Shown here one piece after another: positions 28,116 through 35,497 of a stretch of DNA of 64,000 nt (positions are counted from its first letter, which is position 1; the number at the start of each line of letters is the position of its first letter). This DNA comes from Herbihabitans rhizosphaerae (GTDB lineage Bacteria; Actinomycetota; Actinomycetes; Mycobacteriales; Pseudonocardiaceae), in contig NZ_SGWQ01000007.1 of assembly GCF_004216555.1 (NCBI RefSeq), forward strand, positions 248,001 through 312,000, in the 5' to 3' direction. The notes below the pieces were generated by a model. It was not told the origin of the DNA. It ran no database searches and saw only the letters and a program-made list of their open reading frames with translations. A program made the position numbers and the translations under genes.

Positions 28116-28230
28116 CCCACTTTCGTGGGGCAACCTCGGCGCGGTTCGTTACGTCTTCCCAGTGTAGGCATAAAAGCAACGGGCTGCCGCACGATCGTGT
28201 GGAGGCCCGTCCGAGGTCGGGGGATTTCGC

Positions 28231-28902
28231 ATGCCGCACAAGGGAATTCGGATAGCAGCCGCCGGCGCGGTGGTCGCCGTCGCCGGCACCGCGCTGGCCA
28301 CCGTGGCCGCGTCCGGGACCGCGTCGGCCCAAGAGCCGGGCTACGAGTCGACCACCGTGTACGCGGACGTGGACGGTGACGGGAAGCCGAACGCGGTGAC
28401 CGTGAACGAGGTGTCACCGAACCGGCAGGCGCTCATCTTCGCGTTCGCCGAGGACGCGCTGGACGTGTCGTTCGAGGCGGACACCGCGCCGCCACTGCAG
28501 CCGCCGCGCGTGGTCGACGTGGACGCTGACGGGCGGGACGAGGTGGTCGTGGCCAAGGTGGTCGGCGCCAACACGCTCACCTTCACCGTGTGGAAGTTCG
28601 ACCAGGTGCGCGGCATCGTGCCGCTGACCACCAACGCCGGAGGGCCGTTCGACGTGTTCGAGGGCGGCGGCATCGCCGCCGTGTCCGGGTACACATGCGC
28701 GACCGACCACGACGGGCGCCAGTTCGTCACCGTGAACGCCCACCTCGTGGGGCCGCCGTCCGGCAACCCGCGCTACGACGGCGAGCGGACCAGCTACAAG
28801 GTGACCGGCAACTCGGTGACCGTCCAGTCCGTCACGCCGATCCGCCAGGCCGGGCGGGACGACCCGCTGCTCGTCGCCGACCCCGCCACCTGCGCGTCCT
28901 AG
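28231..28902 (+). CDS. Secreted protein with FG-GAP-like Asp-rich repeats
   Basis: A 223-residue exported protein. The signal peptide (AAAGAVVAVAGTALATVA, ending ASA-QE near residue 34) is followed by VYADVDGDGKPNAVTV and VVDVDADGRDEVVVAK, which match the calcium-binding DxDxDG loops of FG-GAP/VCBS repeats. Only two such repeats are present, too few for a full beta-propeller alone. The single Cys pair (YTCATD, ATCAS at the C-terminus) could form a disulfide. Function unknown; probably an extracellular carbohydrate or protein-binding module. It is preceded by a 115-base gap after hrpA with no clear terminator. Confidence 0.65.
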   Translation: MPHKGIRIAAAGAVVAVAGTALATVAASGTASAQEPGYESTTVYADVDGDGKPNAVTVNEVSPNRQALIFAFAEDALDVSFEADTAPPLQPPRVVDVDADGRDEVVVAKVVGANTLTFTVWKFDQVRGIVPLTTNAGGPFDVFEGGGIAAVSGYTCATDHDGRQFVTVNAHLVGPPSGNPRYDGERTSYKVTGNSVTVQSVTPIRQAGRDDPLLVADPATCAS

Positions 28903-29006
28903 TGCACTCGTACGGTGTACTAGCGCGCTGACCTGCGAAAACCTTCTTGTGTACTCGTGTACGTTGTGCGCATACTGTTGACGCGTACAACGTACATCGA
29001 GTGCAC
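28902..29006. promoter_or_regulatory. Operator array and promoter for the FAD monooxygenase
   Basis: Two inverted 19-20-base elements, 28949-28967 and 28987-29006, are imperfect reverse complements (GTGTACTCGTGTACGTTGT against the mirrored ACAACGTACATCGAGTGCAC). A related half-site, GTGCACTCGTACGGTGTAC, is at 28902-28920. A weak promoter TTGTGT (28947-28952) / CATACT (28971-28976) lies between them. The layout fits repression by a MarR- or TetR-like protein not encoded nearby. Confidence 0.5.
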
Positions 29007-29018
29007 TAGGAGAAGGTT

Positions 29019-30227
29019 GTGGCGATCAAGAAGGTGCTCGTCTCGGGGGCGAGCGTGGCGGGTCCGACGCTGGCGTACTGGCTCGCCGAGCACGGCTTCG
29101 AGGTGACCGTGGTCGAGCGCGCGCCCGCGCCGAGGCCGGGCGGCCAGGCGATCGACCTGCGTGGCGCCGCGCGCGAGGTGGCCGAGCGGATGGGCGTGCT
29201 GGACGAGGTCCGCGCGCACCACACGGGTGCCGCCGGCATGGTGCACGTGGACGGCGGTGACCGGCCGCTGGTCGAGATGCCCGCCGACCTGCTCGGCGAC
29301 TCGGGCGGTGTGATCGCCGAGATCGAGATCCTGCGCGGCGACCTGGTGCGAATCCTGTACGGCGCCACCGAGGGTGCCGTGGAGTACCTGTTCGACGACA
29401 CGATCACCACGATGACCCAGCACGCCGACGGCGTGGACGTGACGTTCGAGAATCGCGATCCGCGCCGGTTCGACCTGGTGATCGGCGCGGACGGGCTGCA
29501 TTCCGTGGTGCGCTCGCTGGCGTTCGGTCCGGAGTCGGGGCTGACCACCGACGGCGGGTTCTACAAGACGATCTTCAGCGCGCACGTGGACGTCGACCGC
29601 GCCGGCTGGCAGGTCATGCACAACATGCCGCGCTCGCGGATGGCGAGCGTGTACCCGTTGACGGACACGGAGCGTTCCCGCGCGCTGCTGTACTTCGGCG
29701 GGCCGGTGCGCCCGATCGACCGCCGCGACATCGACGCGCAGAAGCGGTTCGTTGCCGAGGTGTACGCCGACGCCGGGTGGCACGTGCCGGAGCTGCTCGA
29801 GCAGATGTGGCGGGCCGAGGACTTCTACCTGGACCGGGAGAGCATCGTGCGGCTGGACACCTGGCACGCCGGGCGGGTGGCGCTGGTCGGTGACTCGGTG
29901 TTCGCCGGCTCGATCGGCATGGGCACCAGCATGGCGGTGGTCGGCGCGTACGTGCTCGCCGGCGAGCTGGCCGCGGCGGGCGGCGACCACACCGTGGCGT
30001 TCCCGGCCTACCAGCGGGAGATGGCCGAATACGTGCGCACCAACCAGAAGGGTATGCCGGGCGGGGTGCGCGCGTTCCTGCCGAGCAGTCGCGCCGGGCT
30101 GTGGCTGCGCACCCAGACCATGCGGCTGATGCTCGCCGGACCGTGGCGCACCATGCTCACCGGCGACCTGCAGGAGACCAGCAACGGGATCACGCTCAAG
30201 GACTACCGCACGCCGGCACGTCGCTGA
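29019..30227 (+). CDS. FAD-dependent aromatic monooxygenase
   Basis: A 402-residue class A flavoprotein hydroxylase. The N-terminal dinucleotide fold reads VLVSGASVAGPTLAYWLAEHG (GxGxxG variant GASVAG), DLVIGADGLHSVVR near residue 155 is the DG fingerprint, and WHAGRVALVGDSVFAGS near residue 285 is the GD motif that binds the FAD ribityl chain. Such enzymes hydroxylate phenolic or polyketide substrates and inactivate tetracyclines and rifamycins. The start is a GTG at 29019 after AGGAGAAGG. The elaborate upstream operator array suggests induction by a small molecule, possibly its substrate. Substrate unknown. Confidence 0.8.
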   Translation: MAIKKVLVSGASVAGPTLAYWLAEHGFEVTVVERAPAPRPGGQAIDLRGAAREVAERMGVLDEVRAHHTGAAGMVHVDGGDRPLVEMPADLLGDSGGVIAEIEILRGDLVRILYGATEGAVEYLFDDTITTMTQHADGVDVTFENRDPRRFDLVIGADGLHSVVRSLAFGPESGLTTDGGFYKTIFSAHVDVDRAGWQVMHNMPRSRMASVYPLTDTERSRALLYFGGPVRPIDRRDIDAQKRFVAEVYADAGWHVPELLEQMWRAEDFYLDRESIVRLDTWHAGRVALVGDSVFAGSIGMGTSMAVVGAYVLAGELAAAGGDHTVAFPAYQREMAEYVRTNQKGMPGGVRAFLPSSRAGLWLRTQTMRLMLAGPWRTMLTGDLQETSNGITLKDYRTPARR

Positions 30228-30266
30228 GCGGGCGGCACGGCCCGATTCTGAATAGGCTGGCGGGCT

Positions 30267-31283
30267 GTGGGGCTCTTGATCATCTCGGCGCTGTTGCTCG
30301 CCGTCCTGCTCGTGCGGCTGTACCGGGAGCCGCGGCGGCTCAGCAATGGGATCTATCTGCTGCTGTTCCTGCTGTTCTTCGGAATGTGGCTGCTGACCCT
30401 GGTCGACTTCGACACCAGGAACCTGGTCGTGTCCGTGCTGCTCGCGGGGTCGCCGTTGTTCGTGGTGGTGCTCGCCGCGTTCCTGGTCGCCAACGGGTGG
30501 ATTCTGCTGCGTCGCGAGGGGCGGCGGCCGGCCAACGCGCTCACGCTGATCACCGGTCTCGGGATCATCGGCCTGATCGTGGTGCTCGCCGCCGTGGCGG
30601 TGCTCGCGCTGGACACGGAGAGCGTGGTTCTGGTGGTGGCGGCCGCGAGTGTGGTGATGGTGGCGAGCTATATCGGGTTCTTGTTCACGGCGTTCTTGTT
30701 GTATTCGGTGATCTACGGGCGGATGCCGCAGCGGAGTCGGCACGGGGCGATCGTGGTGTTGGGCGCGAGCGTGCGGGAGGGGCGGGTGCGGCCCTTGCTC
30801 GCGAATCGGCTTGATCGGGCGGCGGAGTTGTATCGGGCTGAGCGGGCTGCTGGGGGTGAGCCGGTGCTGGTGACGTCGGGTGGGCAGGGGGCTGATGAGC
30901 CGGCTTCGGAGGCGCGGGTGATGGCGGACTATTTGCGGTCGCGGGGGATTCCGGCGGGGGCGGTGCTGGAGGAGGGGCGGTCGACTTCTACGCGGGAGAA
31001 TGTGGAGTTTTCGGCTGCGTTGTTGGCGGAGCGGGGGGTTGAGGGGCGGGTTCTTGTCGTGACGAGCAATTTTCATGTGTTGCGGGCGGCTATTCTGACG
31101 CGGCGGTCGGGGATGGTGGCGGACGTGCGGGGGGCGCGGACGGCGCGGTACTACTTGCCGAATGCCTTGTTGCGGGAATTCGTTGCTTTGTTGGTGCAGT
31201 ATTGGGTGCCGGTGGGTGTGTCTACGTTGTTGGTGGCTTTGGTGTTTCCTCTGCTGGCTTGGCATACTGGGGCTTGGTCTTAG
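30267..31283 (+). CDS. Membrane protein with DUF218 (YdcF/ElyC-like) domain
   Basis: A 338-residue protein with about four membrane segments in residues 1-150 (SALLLAVLLVRLY, IYLLLFLLFFGMWLL, VVVLAAFLVANGW, LGIIGLIVVLAAVAVLAL), a DUF218 domain in residues 155-300 (IVVLGASVREGRVRP, LVTSGGQGADEPASEA, SRSTSTRENVEFS-like segment, VTSNFHVLRA) and a final hydrophobic segment. E. coli ElyC and SanA of this family affect envelope integrity and peptidoglycan precursor lipid handling. The GTG start at 30267 lies 39 bases after the monooxygenase stop. A cell-envelope role is inference. Confidence 0.75.
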   Translation: MGLLIISALLLAVLLVRLYREPRRLSNGIYLLLFLLFFGMWLLTLVDFDTRNLVVSVLLAGSPLFVVVLAAFLVANGWILLRREGRRPANALTLITGLGIIGLIVVLAAVAVLALDTESVVLVVAAASVVMVASYIGFLFTAFLLYSVIYGRMPQRSRHGAIVVLGASVREGRVRPLLANRLDRAAELYRAERAAGGEPVLVTSGGQGADEPASEARVMADYLRSRGIPAGAVLEEGRSTSTRENVEFSAALLAERGVEGRVLVVTSNFHVLRAAILTRRSGMVADVRGARTARYYLPNALLREFVALLVQYWVPVGVSTLLVALVFPLLAWHTGAWS

Positions 31284-31335
31284 TTCTCGGCGTTGTGGCT
31301 TGGGGTGTGGCGGCGCGGAATTGTGCGGGCCGATA

Positions 31336-31409
31336 CTCGCAAGTCAAGGGCGCCTTCGGCGTCGGCTTCGCCGACTCGGCCCTGGAGGGCCTCGCCCTGG
31401 ACTTGCGAG
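31336..31409. repeat. Branched (cloverleaf-like) inverted-repeat element
   Basis: The outer stem pairs CTCGCAAGTC-A-AGGGCG (31336-31352) with CGCCCT-G-GACTTGCGAG (31393-31409), 16 of 17 pairs. Inside are two perfect hairpins: GTCGGC-TTC-GCCGAC (31361-31375) and GGCCCT-GG-AGGGCC (31378-31391). It is non-coding and lies between a YdcF-like gene and a DUF222-HNH gene. The structure suits a mobile palindromic repeat or a structured RNA. Confidence 0.7.
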
Positions 31410-31437
31410 CCTCGATCGGCCCTAACGGCAGGCGAAC

Positions 31438-31464
31438 ATGGGGCAGGCCGGGGGCCTGCCCCAT
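31438..31464 (+). terminator. Strong hairpin terminator
   Basis: ATGGGGCAGGCC and GGCCTGCCCCAT form a perfect 12-bp stem with loop GGG, followed by TTGTT. It would end transcription from the YdcF-like gene and the branched element. Confidence 0.75.
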
Positions 31465-31523
31465 TTGTTCCGCGCCGCCACCTTGCTCCTATTGTTCACC
31501 CCATAGTGGTCGATCGAATTGGG

Positions 31524-31529
31524 TAGAAT
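31524..31529 (+). promoter_or_regulatory. -10 element TAGAAT, leaderless HNH gene
   Basis: TAGAAT ends six bases before the ATG at 31536, which suits transcription beginning at the start codon. Confidence 0.45.
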
Positions 31530-31535
31530 CGAGGT

Positions 31536-32717
31536 ATGAGGGGACAACAACTAATCGACGAGCTCCGGGCTCGCGAAACCCATATTCGACAACTCGAATA
31601 CGAGCGACTTCAACTCGTCCACGAAATCCATGAGCAAGGCCTCGCGAAAGAAATGGGCGCCTACTCCACAGCGTCATTCCTGCGGGACACCGTGCGGATC
31701 ACACCCGCAGACGCACGACGGCGAGTCGCTGACGCGAACGCGTTGTTCGGGTCGACCACGTTGACCGGGCAGCCGATCGGGGCGCAGCTCCCCGTGGCGG
31801 CGCAGGCGCTCGCCGCTGGGGTGATCAGCCGAGATCACGTGCAGGTTGTGCGCGCCACGATCGACAAACTCCCGGTCGAGCATCACGCCGACGTGGAGCA
31901 ACTGCTCGTGGAGGAAGCCGAGCGCTTCGACCCGGTCAAGCTCGGCAAGCTCGCCACCCGCACTCGTGCGCACCTGCAACCTGAACAGGTTGTCCTGGAA
32001 GAACAAGCCGCGCGCAAGCGCATGGAATTCTCCATGGTCGAAGACATCGACGGCACGATCCTTGTGCGCGGGCGGCTCTCACCCGAGTGTGCCGAGGTGT
32101 TGAAAGCCGCGCTGTCACCGTTGGCGAAGCCAGCTGGGAAGGACGACGACCGCTCCGCTGCACGGCGGTGGGCCGACGCGCTGGTCGAGTTGGCGCACCG
32201 CATCCTCAACTCGGACACGCTTCCGCAAGACGGCGGGCGGCGGCCGCACCTCGCGGTCACGATTTCCTACGAACAACTTCGTGACCAGATCGGGCTCGGC
32301 CGAGGTGACTTCGGTGCGTTCATCACTCCACAATCGATTCGGCAGATCGCGTGTGATGCCGGGATCACACCCATCGTGTTGAACAGTGAAGGCCAACCAC
32401 TCGACGTGGGACGCGAACAACGGCTCGTCACCGCAACGATTCGGGCGGCGCTCATCGCCAGAGACAAAGGCTGCAGCTTTCCCGGATGCGATCGGCCGCC
32501 GGAGTGGACCGACGCACACCACATCATCCCGTGGATCGAGGGCGGAATAACCTCAGCAGAACTCATGGCCCTGCTCTGCCGATACCACCACACGATCATT
32601 CACGAACAAGACTGGGAAATCATCATGCGCGGCGGGTTCCCGTACTACATTCCGCCAGCGTGGGTCGATCCGCAGCGCAAACCCATCCGCAACACGATGC
32701 ACGTCGGTGTCGCGTAG
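31536..32717 (+). CDS. DUF222/HNH endonuclease (13E12 repeat family)
   Basis: A 393-residue protein with an N-terminal DUF222 region (ARETHIRQLEYERLQ onward; AAQALAAGVISRDHVQVVR) and a C-terminal HNH nuclease (CSFPGCDRPPEWTDAHHIIP, then LCRYHHTIIHEQDW). This is the 13E12 family of actinobacteria, which occurs in many near-identical copies in a genome, is often suspected of mobility, and has no firm cellular role. The third codon positions are less GC-rich than those of most neighbours, consistent with transfer. It is flanked upstream by the branched element and a terminator and ends inside a 15-bp bidirectional hairpin. Confidence 0.85.
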   Translation: MRGQQLIDELRARETHIRQLEYERLQLVHEIHEQGLAKEMGAYSTASFLRDTVRITPADARRRVADANALFGSTTLTGQPIGAQLPVAAQALAAGVISRDHVQVVRATIDKLPVEHHADVEQLLVEEAERFDPVKLGKLATRTRAHLQPEQVVLEEQAARKRMEFSMVEDIDGTILVRGRLSPECAEVLKAALSPLAKPAGKDDDRSAARRWADALVELAHRILNSDTLPQDGGRRPHLAVTISYEQLRDQIGLGRGDFGAFITPQSIRQIACDAGITPIVLNSEGQPLDVGREQRLVTATIRAALIARDKGCSFPGCDRPPEWTDAHHIIPWIEGGITSAELMALLCRYHHTIIHEQDWEIIMRGGFPYYIPPAWVDPQRKPIRNTMHVGVA

Positions 32718-32742
32718 AAGTGGCGCACCACTTCTACGCGAC
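32709..32742. terminator. Bidirectional terminator over two stop codons
   Basis: GTCGCGTAGAAGTGG and CCACTTCTACGCGAC form a perfect 15-bp stem with loop CGCA. The arms contain the stop of the HNH gene (forward, 32715-32717) and of the PfpI gene (reverse, 32734-32736), so it serves both converging transcripts. Confidence 0.8.
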
Positions 32743-33291
32743 GGCGTGAATGCCCTGGGCGATCTCTTCGATCGTCTTGTCGCAGAACACTTCCAGGTCC
32801 TGCGGTTTGCGGCTGGACACCAGGCCGCCATCCACCACGACCTCCTCGTCCACCCAGTCCGCGCCCGCGTTGCGCAGGTCGGTCTTCAAGCTCGGCCACG
32901 ACGTCATTCGCTTGCCGCGCACCACGTTCGCCTCGGCGAGCACCCAGCCGCCGTGGCAGATCACCGCTACCGGCTTGCCGGCCTTCGTGAACTCGCCGAC
33001 AAACGACACGGCCCGGTCGTCGGCGCGCACGAAATCGCCGTTCGCAACACCACCGGGCAGTACCAGGGCGTCGTAGTTCTCGGGGCTGGCCTCGTCCACC
33101 ACGGCGTCCACGCGCCAGCGGCCGGCCTTGTCCAGGTGGTTGAACGTCTGGATCTCACCGCTGTTCAGCGACACCAGCTCGGGCTGACCGCCCGCGCTCT
33201 GCACCGCCTCCCAGGGGCGCTCCAGCTCTACGTGCTCCACACCGTCCGTGGCCACGAACGCCACTCGTTTGCCGGTGATCGTCGGGAGCAT
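32734..33291 (-). CDS. PfpI/DJ-1 family protein
   Basis: A 185-residue DJ-1/PfpI-superfamily protein. The nucleophile Cys is in VAVICHGGWVLAEAN near residue 110, with the expected ALVLPGGVANGDFVR (near residue 77) contributing the acidic residue. Members are glyoxalase-type deglycases, stress proteins or peptidases; YraA/PfpI-type proteins usually respond to stress. The ATG at 33291 is preceded by GAAGGAGAGC. It may be expressed with the membrane-protein gene 14 bases upstream at 33306. Confidence 0.82.
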   Translation of the reverse strand: MLPTITGKRVAFVATDGVEHVELERPWEAVQSAGGQPELVSLNSGEIQTFNHLDKAGRWRVDAVVDEASPENYDALVLPGGVANGDFVRADDRAVSFVGEFTKAGKPVAVICHGGWVLAEANVVRGKRMTSWPSLKTDLRNAGADWVDEEVVVDGGLVSSRKPQDLEVFCDKTIEEIAQGIHAVA

Positions 33292-33305
33292 TCAGCTCTC
33301 CTTCC

Positions 33306-33779
33306 TCAACTCGTACCGGAATACCTGCCGCGTTCGATCGGCGGCGCGACGGCCGGCTGTGCGCTGCTCGCCTGGCCGGGGACCGGCGTCACGACTGGCT
33401 CGGGGTGTCGGTTTCCACGTTCGTGTGCCGCGCGTTCCCGACTGATGCGCTCCGCCTCCCGGCGGTCACGCATTCGGGTGAACGCGCCGATCGTGATCGC
33501 GTGCGCCGCCGCCAGCACCAGCAGCACGATGCCCAGCCGCAGGACAATGGCCTCGGCCGCGCTGTCGGCCGGCACGTCGATCGTCGATATCAACGCCAGT
33601 ACGCCCAGCACCGCCAGGTGAAACAGCACCGTCACCATCCGCGCCAACGACGCGCTCGTGCCGTCCTCCCCGTCCGGACCGGACAGGTAACGCTGCCCAC
33701 TGCGATAGATGATCAGCCCGTCGATCACCACGAGCACCACGCCGATCAACAGGAACGCCAGGTAGCTGTTGGTGTCCAC
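33306..33779 (-). CDS. Small integral membrane protein
   Basis: A 157-residue protein with three hydrophobic segments (SYLAFLLIGVVLVVIDGLII, MVTVLFHLAVLGVLALISTI, IVLRLGIVLLVLAAAHAITI) and a cytoplasmic-type C-terminal tail rich in Arg, Glu and Pro. No family is recognised. The ATG at 33779 starts it. It lies directly upstream of the PfpI gene on the same strand, so co-expression is likely. Confidence 0.65.
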   Translation of the reverse strand: MDTNSYLAFLLIGVVLVVIDGLIIYRSGQRYLSGPDGEDGTSASLARMVTVLFHLAVLGVLALISTIDVPADSAAEAIVLRLGIVLLVLAAAHAITIGAFTRMRDRREAERISRERAAHERGNRHPEPVVTPVPGQASSAQPAVAPPIERGRYSGTS

Positions 33780-33873
33780 CAGAGCACCTCCAACGGGTTG
33801 TGACCGAGGGGTACCCCAGGTCCACCCTCACAAACTGATGGTTGGTTCGCGCGCATGTGGGTACCTCAAGTCC

Positions 33874-34065
33874 ATGCACGAGGTGCCCAAGGACGACATC
33901 GCGCCGGAACAGCCCGCGACCGACGTGCTCGAACAGCGTCAGGACGACGCCGAGCACGGGGAACCCGGGCCGACCGGCGAGACGCCGGTGGAGGCCGCCG
34001 AGGCCGACGCCGCCGAGCAGTCCCGGGCACTGGACCCGGACGACGACCGCGACACCTACCGGTAG
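33874..34065 (+). CDS. Small acidic hypothetical protein
   Basis: A 63-residue, strongly acidic protein (PKDDIAPEQPATDVLEQRQD near the start, ALDPDDDRDTYR at the end), probably disordered. Similar short Asp/Glu-rich proteins ending in a DDxDxYR-like tail occur in many actinomycetes; no function is known. No Shine-Dalgarno precedes the ATG, so the start is uncertain, but coding is supported by composition and by its place in front of the CBS gene. Confidence 0.5.
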   Translation: MHEVPKDDIAPEQPATDVLEQRQDDAEHGEPGPTGETPVEAAEADAAEQSRALDPDDDRDTYR

Positions 34066-34068
34066 CCC

Positions 34069-34096
34069 AGCCGTTGGCGCACAGCCGTTGGCGCAC
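34069..34096. repeat. 14-bp tandem duplication
   Basis: AGCCGTTGGCGCAC occurs twice head-to-tail just after the stop of the small acidic protein. It looks like a simple replication-slippage duplication. Confidence 0.6.
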
Positions 34097-34111
34097 AACG
34101 AAAGGATCACC

Positions 34112-34528
34112 ATGACGACCGCACGAGAAATCATGACGGCCGACCCGACTTGTGCCAGAACCAGCGACACGATCCTGGACGCCGCGCGCAGCATGGCCGA
34201 TCGGGGGATCGGCGCGCTGCCGGTGTGCGGCGAGGACGACAAGCTCAAAGGCATGATCACCGACCGCGACATCGTGGTGAAGGTGATCGCCGCGGGCAAG
34301 GACCCGAGGTCACTGCACGCCGGTGAACTCGCCCAGGGCGAAGTGATCACCGTCGACGCCGGCGACGACGTCGCATCCGTACTCGGCGTGATGGAACGCC
34401 ACCAGGTGCGCCGCCTGCCGGTACTCGACGGCACGAACCTGATCGGCATGGTCGCGCAGGCCGACGTCGCGCGCGCACTCGACCAACCCAAGGTCGGCGA
34501 ACTGCTCCAAGCCCTCTCGATCCCCTGA
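34112..34528 (+). CDS. Tandem CBS-domain protein
   Basis: A 138-residue protein consisting of two CBS motifs: MTTAREIMTADPTCARTSD to ITDRDIVVKVIAAGKDP, then LAQGEVITVDAGDDVASVLG to MVAQADVARALD. Stand-alone CBS pairs bind adenosine nucleotides and are stress or dormancy proteins in actinobacteria (for example Hrp1 of M. tuberculosis, which it resembles in length and architecture). AAAGGA precedes the ATG. It lies 10 bases before a WhiB gene, so the two are probably co-transcribed. Confidence 0.85.
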   Translation: MTTAREIMTADPTCARTSDTILDAARSMADRGIGALPVCGEDDKLKGMITDRDIVVKVIAAGKDPRSLHAGELAQGEVITVDAGDDVASVLGVMERHQVRRLPVLDGTNLIGMVAQADVARALDQPKVGELLQALSIP

Positions 34529-34538
34529 GGAGAACGCC

Positions 34539-34835
34539 ATGTCGGACCTGACTCGCCTGCCGGGCGCCGCCACGGAGACCTGGGACTGGCAACTGCGCGG
34601 CTCGTGCCGCGATCTGGACACCGCGATGTTCTTCCACCCCGACCGGGAGCGCGGCGCCGCCCGCGATCTGCGGGTGGCCAAGGCCAAGGAAATCTGCCAG
34701 AGCTGTCCGGTCCTCGTGGAGTGCCGCAACCACGCGCTCACCGTGCAGGAGCCGTACGGCGTGTGGGGCGGGCTGGACGAGTCCGAGCGCCGGCACGCGG
34801 TCAAGCGCCGCCGGCAGTTCCTCCAGTCGGCTTAA
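34539..34835 (+). CDS. WhiB-family iron-sulfur regulator
   Basis: A 98-residue Wbl protein. The four cluster-binding Cys are in RGSCRDLD, EICQSCPVLVEC (C-x2-C-x5-C) and the GVWGG turn (YGVWGGLDESER) is intact, followed by a basic C-terminus (KRRRQ). Wbl proteins carry a [4Fe-4S] cluster, respond to oxygen or NO, and act with the principal sigma factor in development and stress. AGGAG precedes the ATG at 34539. It follows the CBS gene by 10 bases and overlaps the convergent PPTase stop by four bases. Confidence 0.9.
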   Translation: MSDLTRLPGAATETWDWQLRGSCRDLDTAMFFHPDRERGAARDLRVAKAKEICQSCPVLVECRNHALTVQEPYGVWGGLDESERRHAVKRRRQFLQSA

Positions 34836-35497
34836 CCGTCCACTGTGGACGGCTCGGCGATCACGGTGAGAATCAAGCCGTCCGTGGCGATCCACCGTCC
34901 GGTGAAGCCGGCGATCGTGCCACCGTCCACAGTGGACCCGTCGATGAGGATGCGCGCGTCGAACGTGCCGTCGCCGTCGATCGTGATGTCCGCGTCCTCG
35001 AAGCCCAGCCAGCGCTTCGTGCGCGGGAACCACGCCTTGTACACGGTTTCCTTGGCACAGAAGAGAATCCGGTCCCAGTGGGTGTCCGGTGCCGCGACCG
35101 CGAGCGCACGTCCTCGAGCACGTTCGGCCGGCAGGCTGACCGCGTCCAGCACGCCGTCCGGCAGGGGCGCGTGCGGCTCGGCGTCGACCCCGATGGTCGT
35201 CACGTCCGACGCGCGGGCCACGGCCGCCGCCCGATAACCGGCGCAGTGCGTGATCGCTCCCACCACACCATCCGGCCACAGCGGCTCCCGCTTCGGCCCG
35301 GACAGGATCGGCACCGGCGGATAGCCCAGCTCGCCGAGCGCCCGGCGCGCGCACGCCCTGGCGTTGGCGAACTCGTCCCGGCGCTTGGCCACCGCCTTCG
35401 CGACCAGCGCCTCCTCCTCCGGGAACAGCCGCACGTCCGGGTCGTCGGTGAACACCTCCGCCGAGGCCACCTTCGGCGGCAGCAACTCGGCGATCAC
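34832..35497 (-). CDS. 4'-phosphopantetheinyl transferase (EntD/Sfp type)
   Basis: A 221-residue PPTase of the usual length. Motifs: GPKREPLWPDGVVGAITHC near residue 70, TTIGVDAEPHAPLP (Mg-binding Asp and Glu) near residue 108, and FCAKETVYKAWFP (W/F-x2-KE-x3-K) near residue 150. It moves the phosphopantetheine arm of CoA to carrier proteins of polyketide, peptide or siderophore synthases. The GTG start overlaps the upstream metallophosphoesterase stop by four bases; the same pairing occurs in Streptomyces. No carrier-protein gene is in this window. Two exact copies of the GTCCAC-W-GTGGAC motif lie in its 3' part. Confidence 0.88.
   Translation of the reverse strand: MIAELLPPKVASAEVFTDDPDVRLFPEEEALVAKAVAKRRDEFANARACARRALGELGYPPVPILSGPKREPLWPDGVVGAITHCAGYRAAAVARASDVTTIGVDAEPHAPLPDGVLDAVSLPAERARGRALAVAAPDTHWDRILFCAKETVYKAWFPRTKRWLGFEDADITIDGDGTFDARILIDGSTVDGGTIAGFTGRWIATDGLILTVIAEPSTVDG
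34838..34850. repeat. Iterated palindrome GTCCACTGTGGAC
   Basis: Exact copy 4 of 8, at the C-terminal codons of the PPTase gene (STVDG), 75 bases from copy 5. Confidence 0.6.
34925..34937. repeat. Iterated palindrome GTCCACAGTGGAC
   Basis: Exact copy 5 of 8, in the PPTase gene, again read as STVDGG on the reverse strand. Confidence 0.6.

Noticed and set aside
33780-33873. Possible additional small gene before the acidic protein
   Set aside because: An in-frame extension exists, but its sequence is not protein-like and no ribosome-binding site is present.
34069-34096. 14-bp direct repeat considered as a mini CRISPR or tandem regulatory array
   Set aside because: Only two copies with no spacers and no cas genes; a simple duplication.
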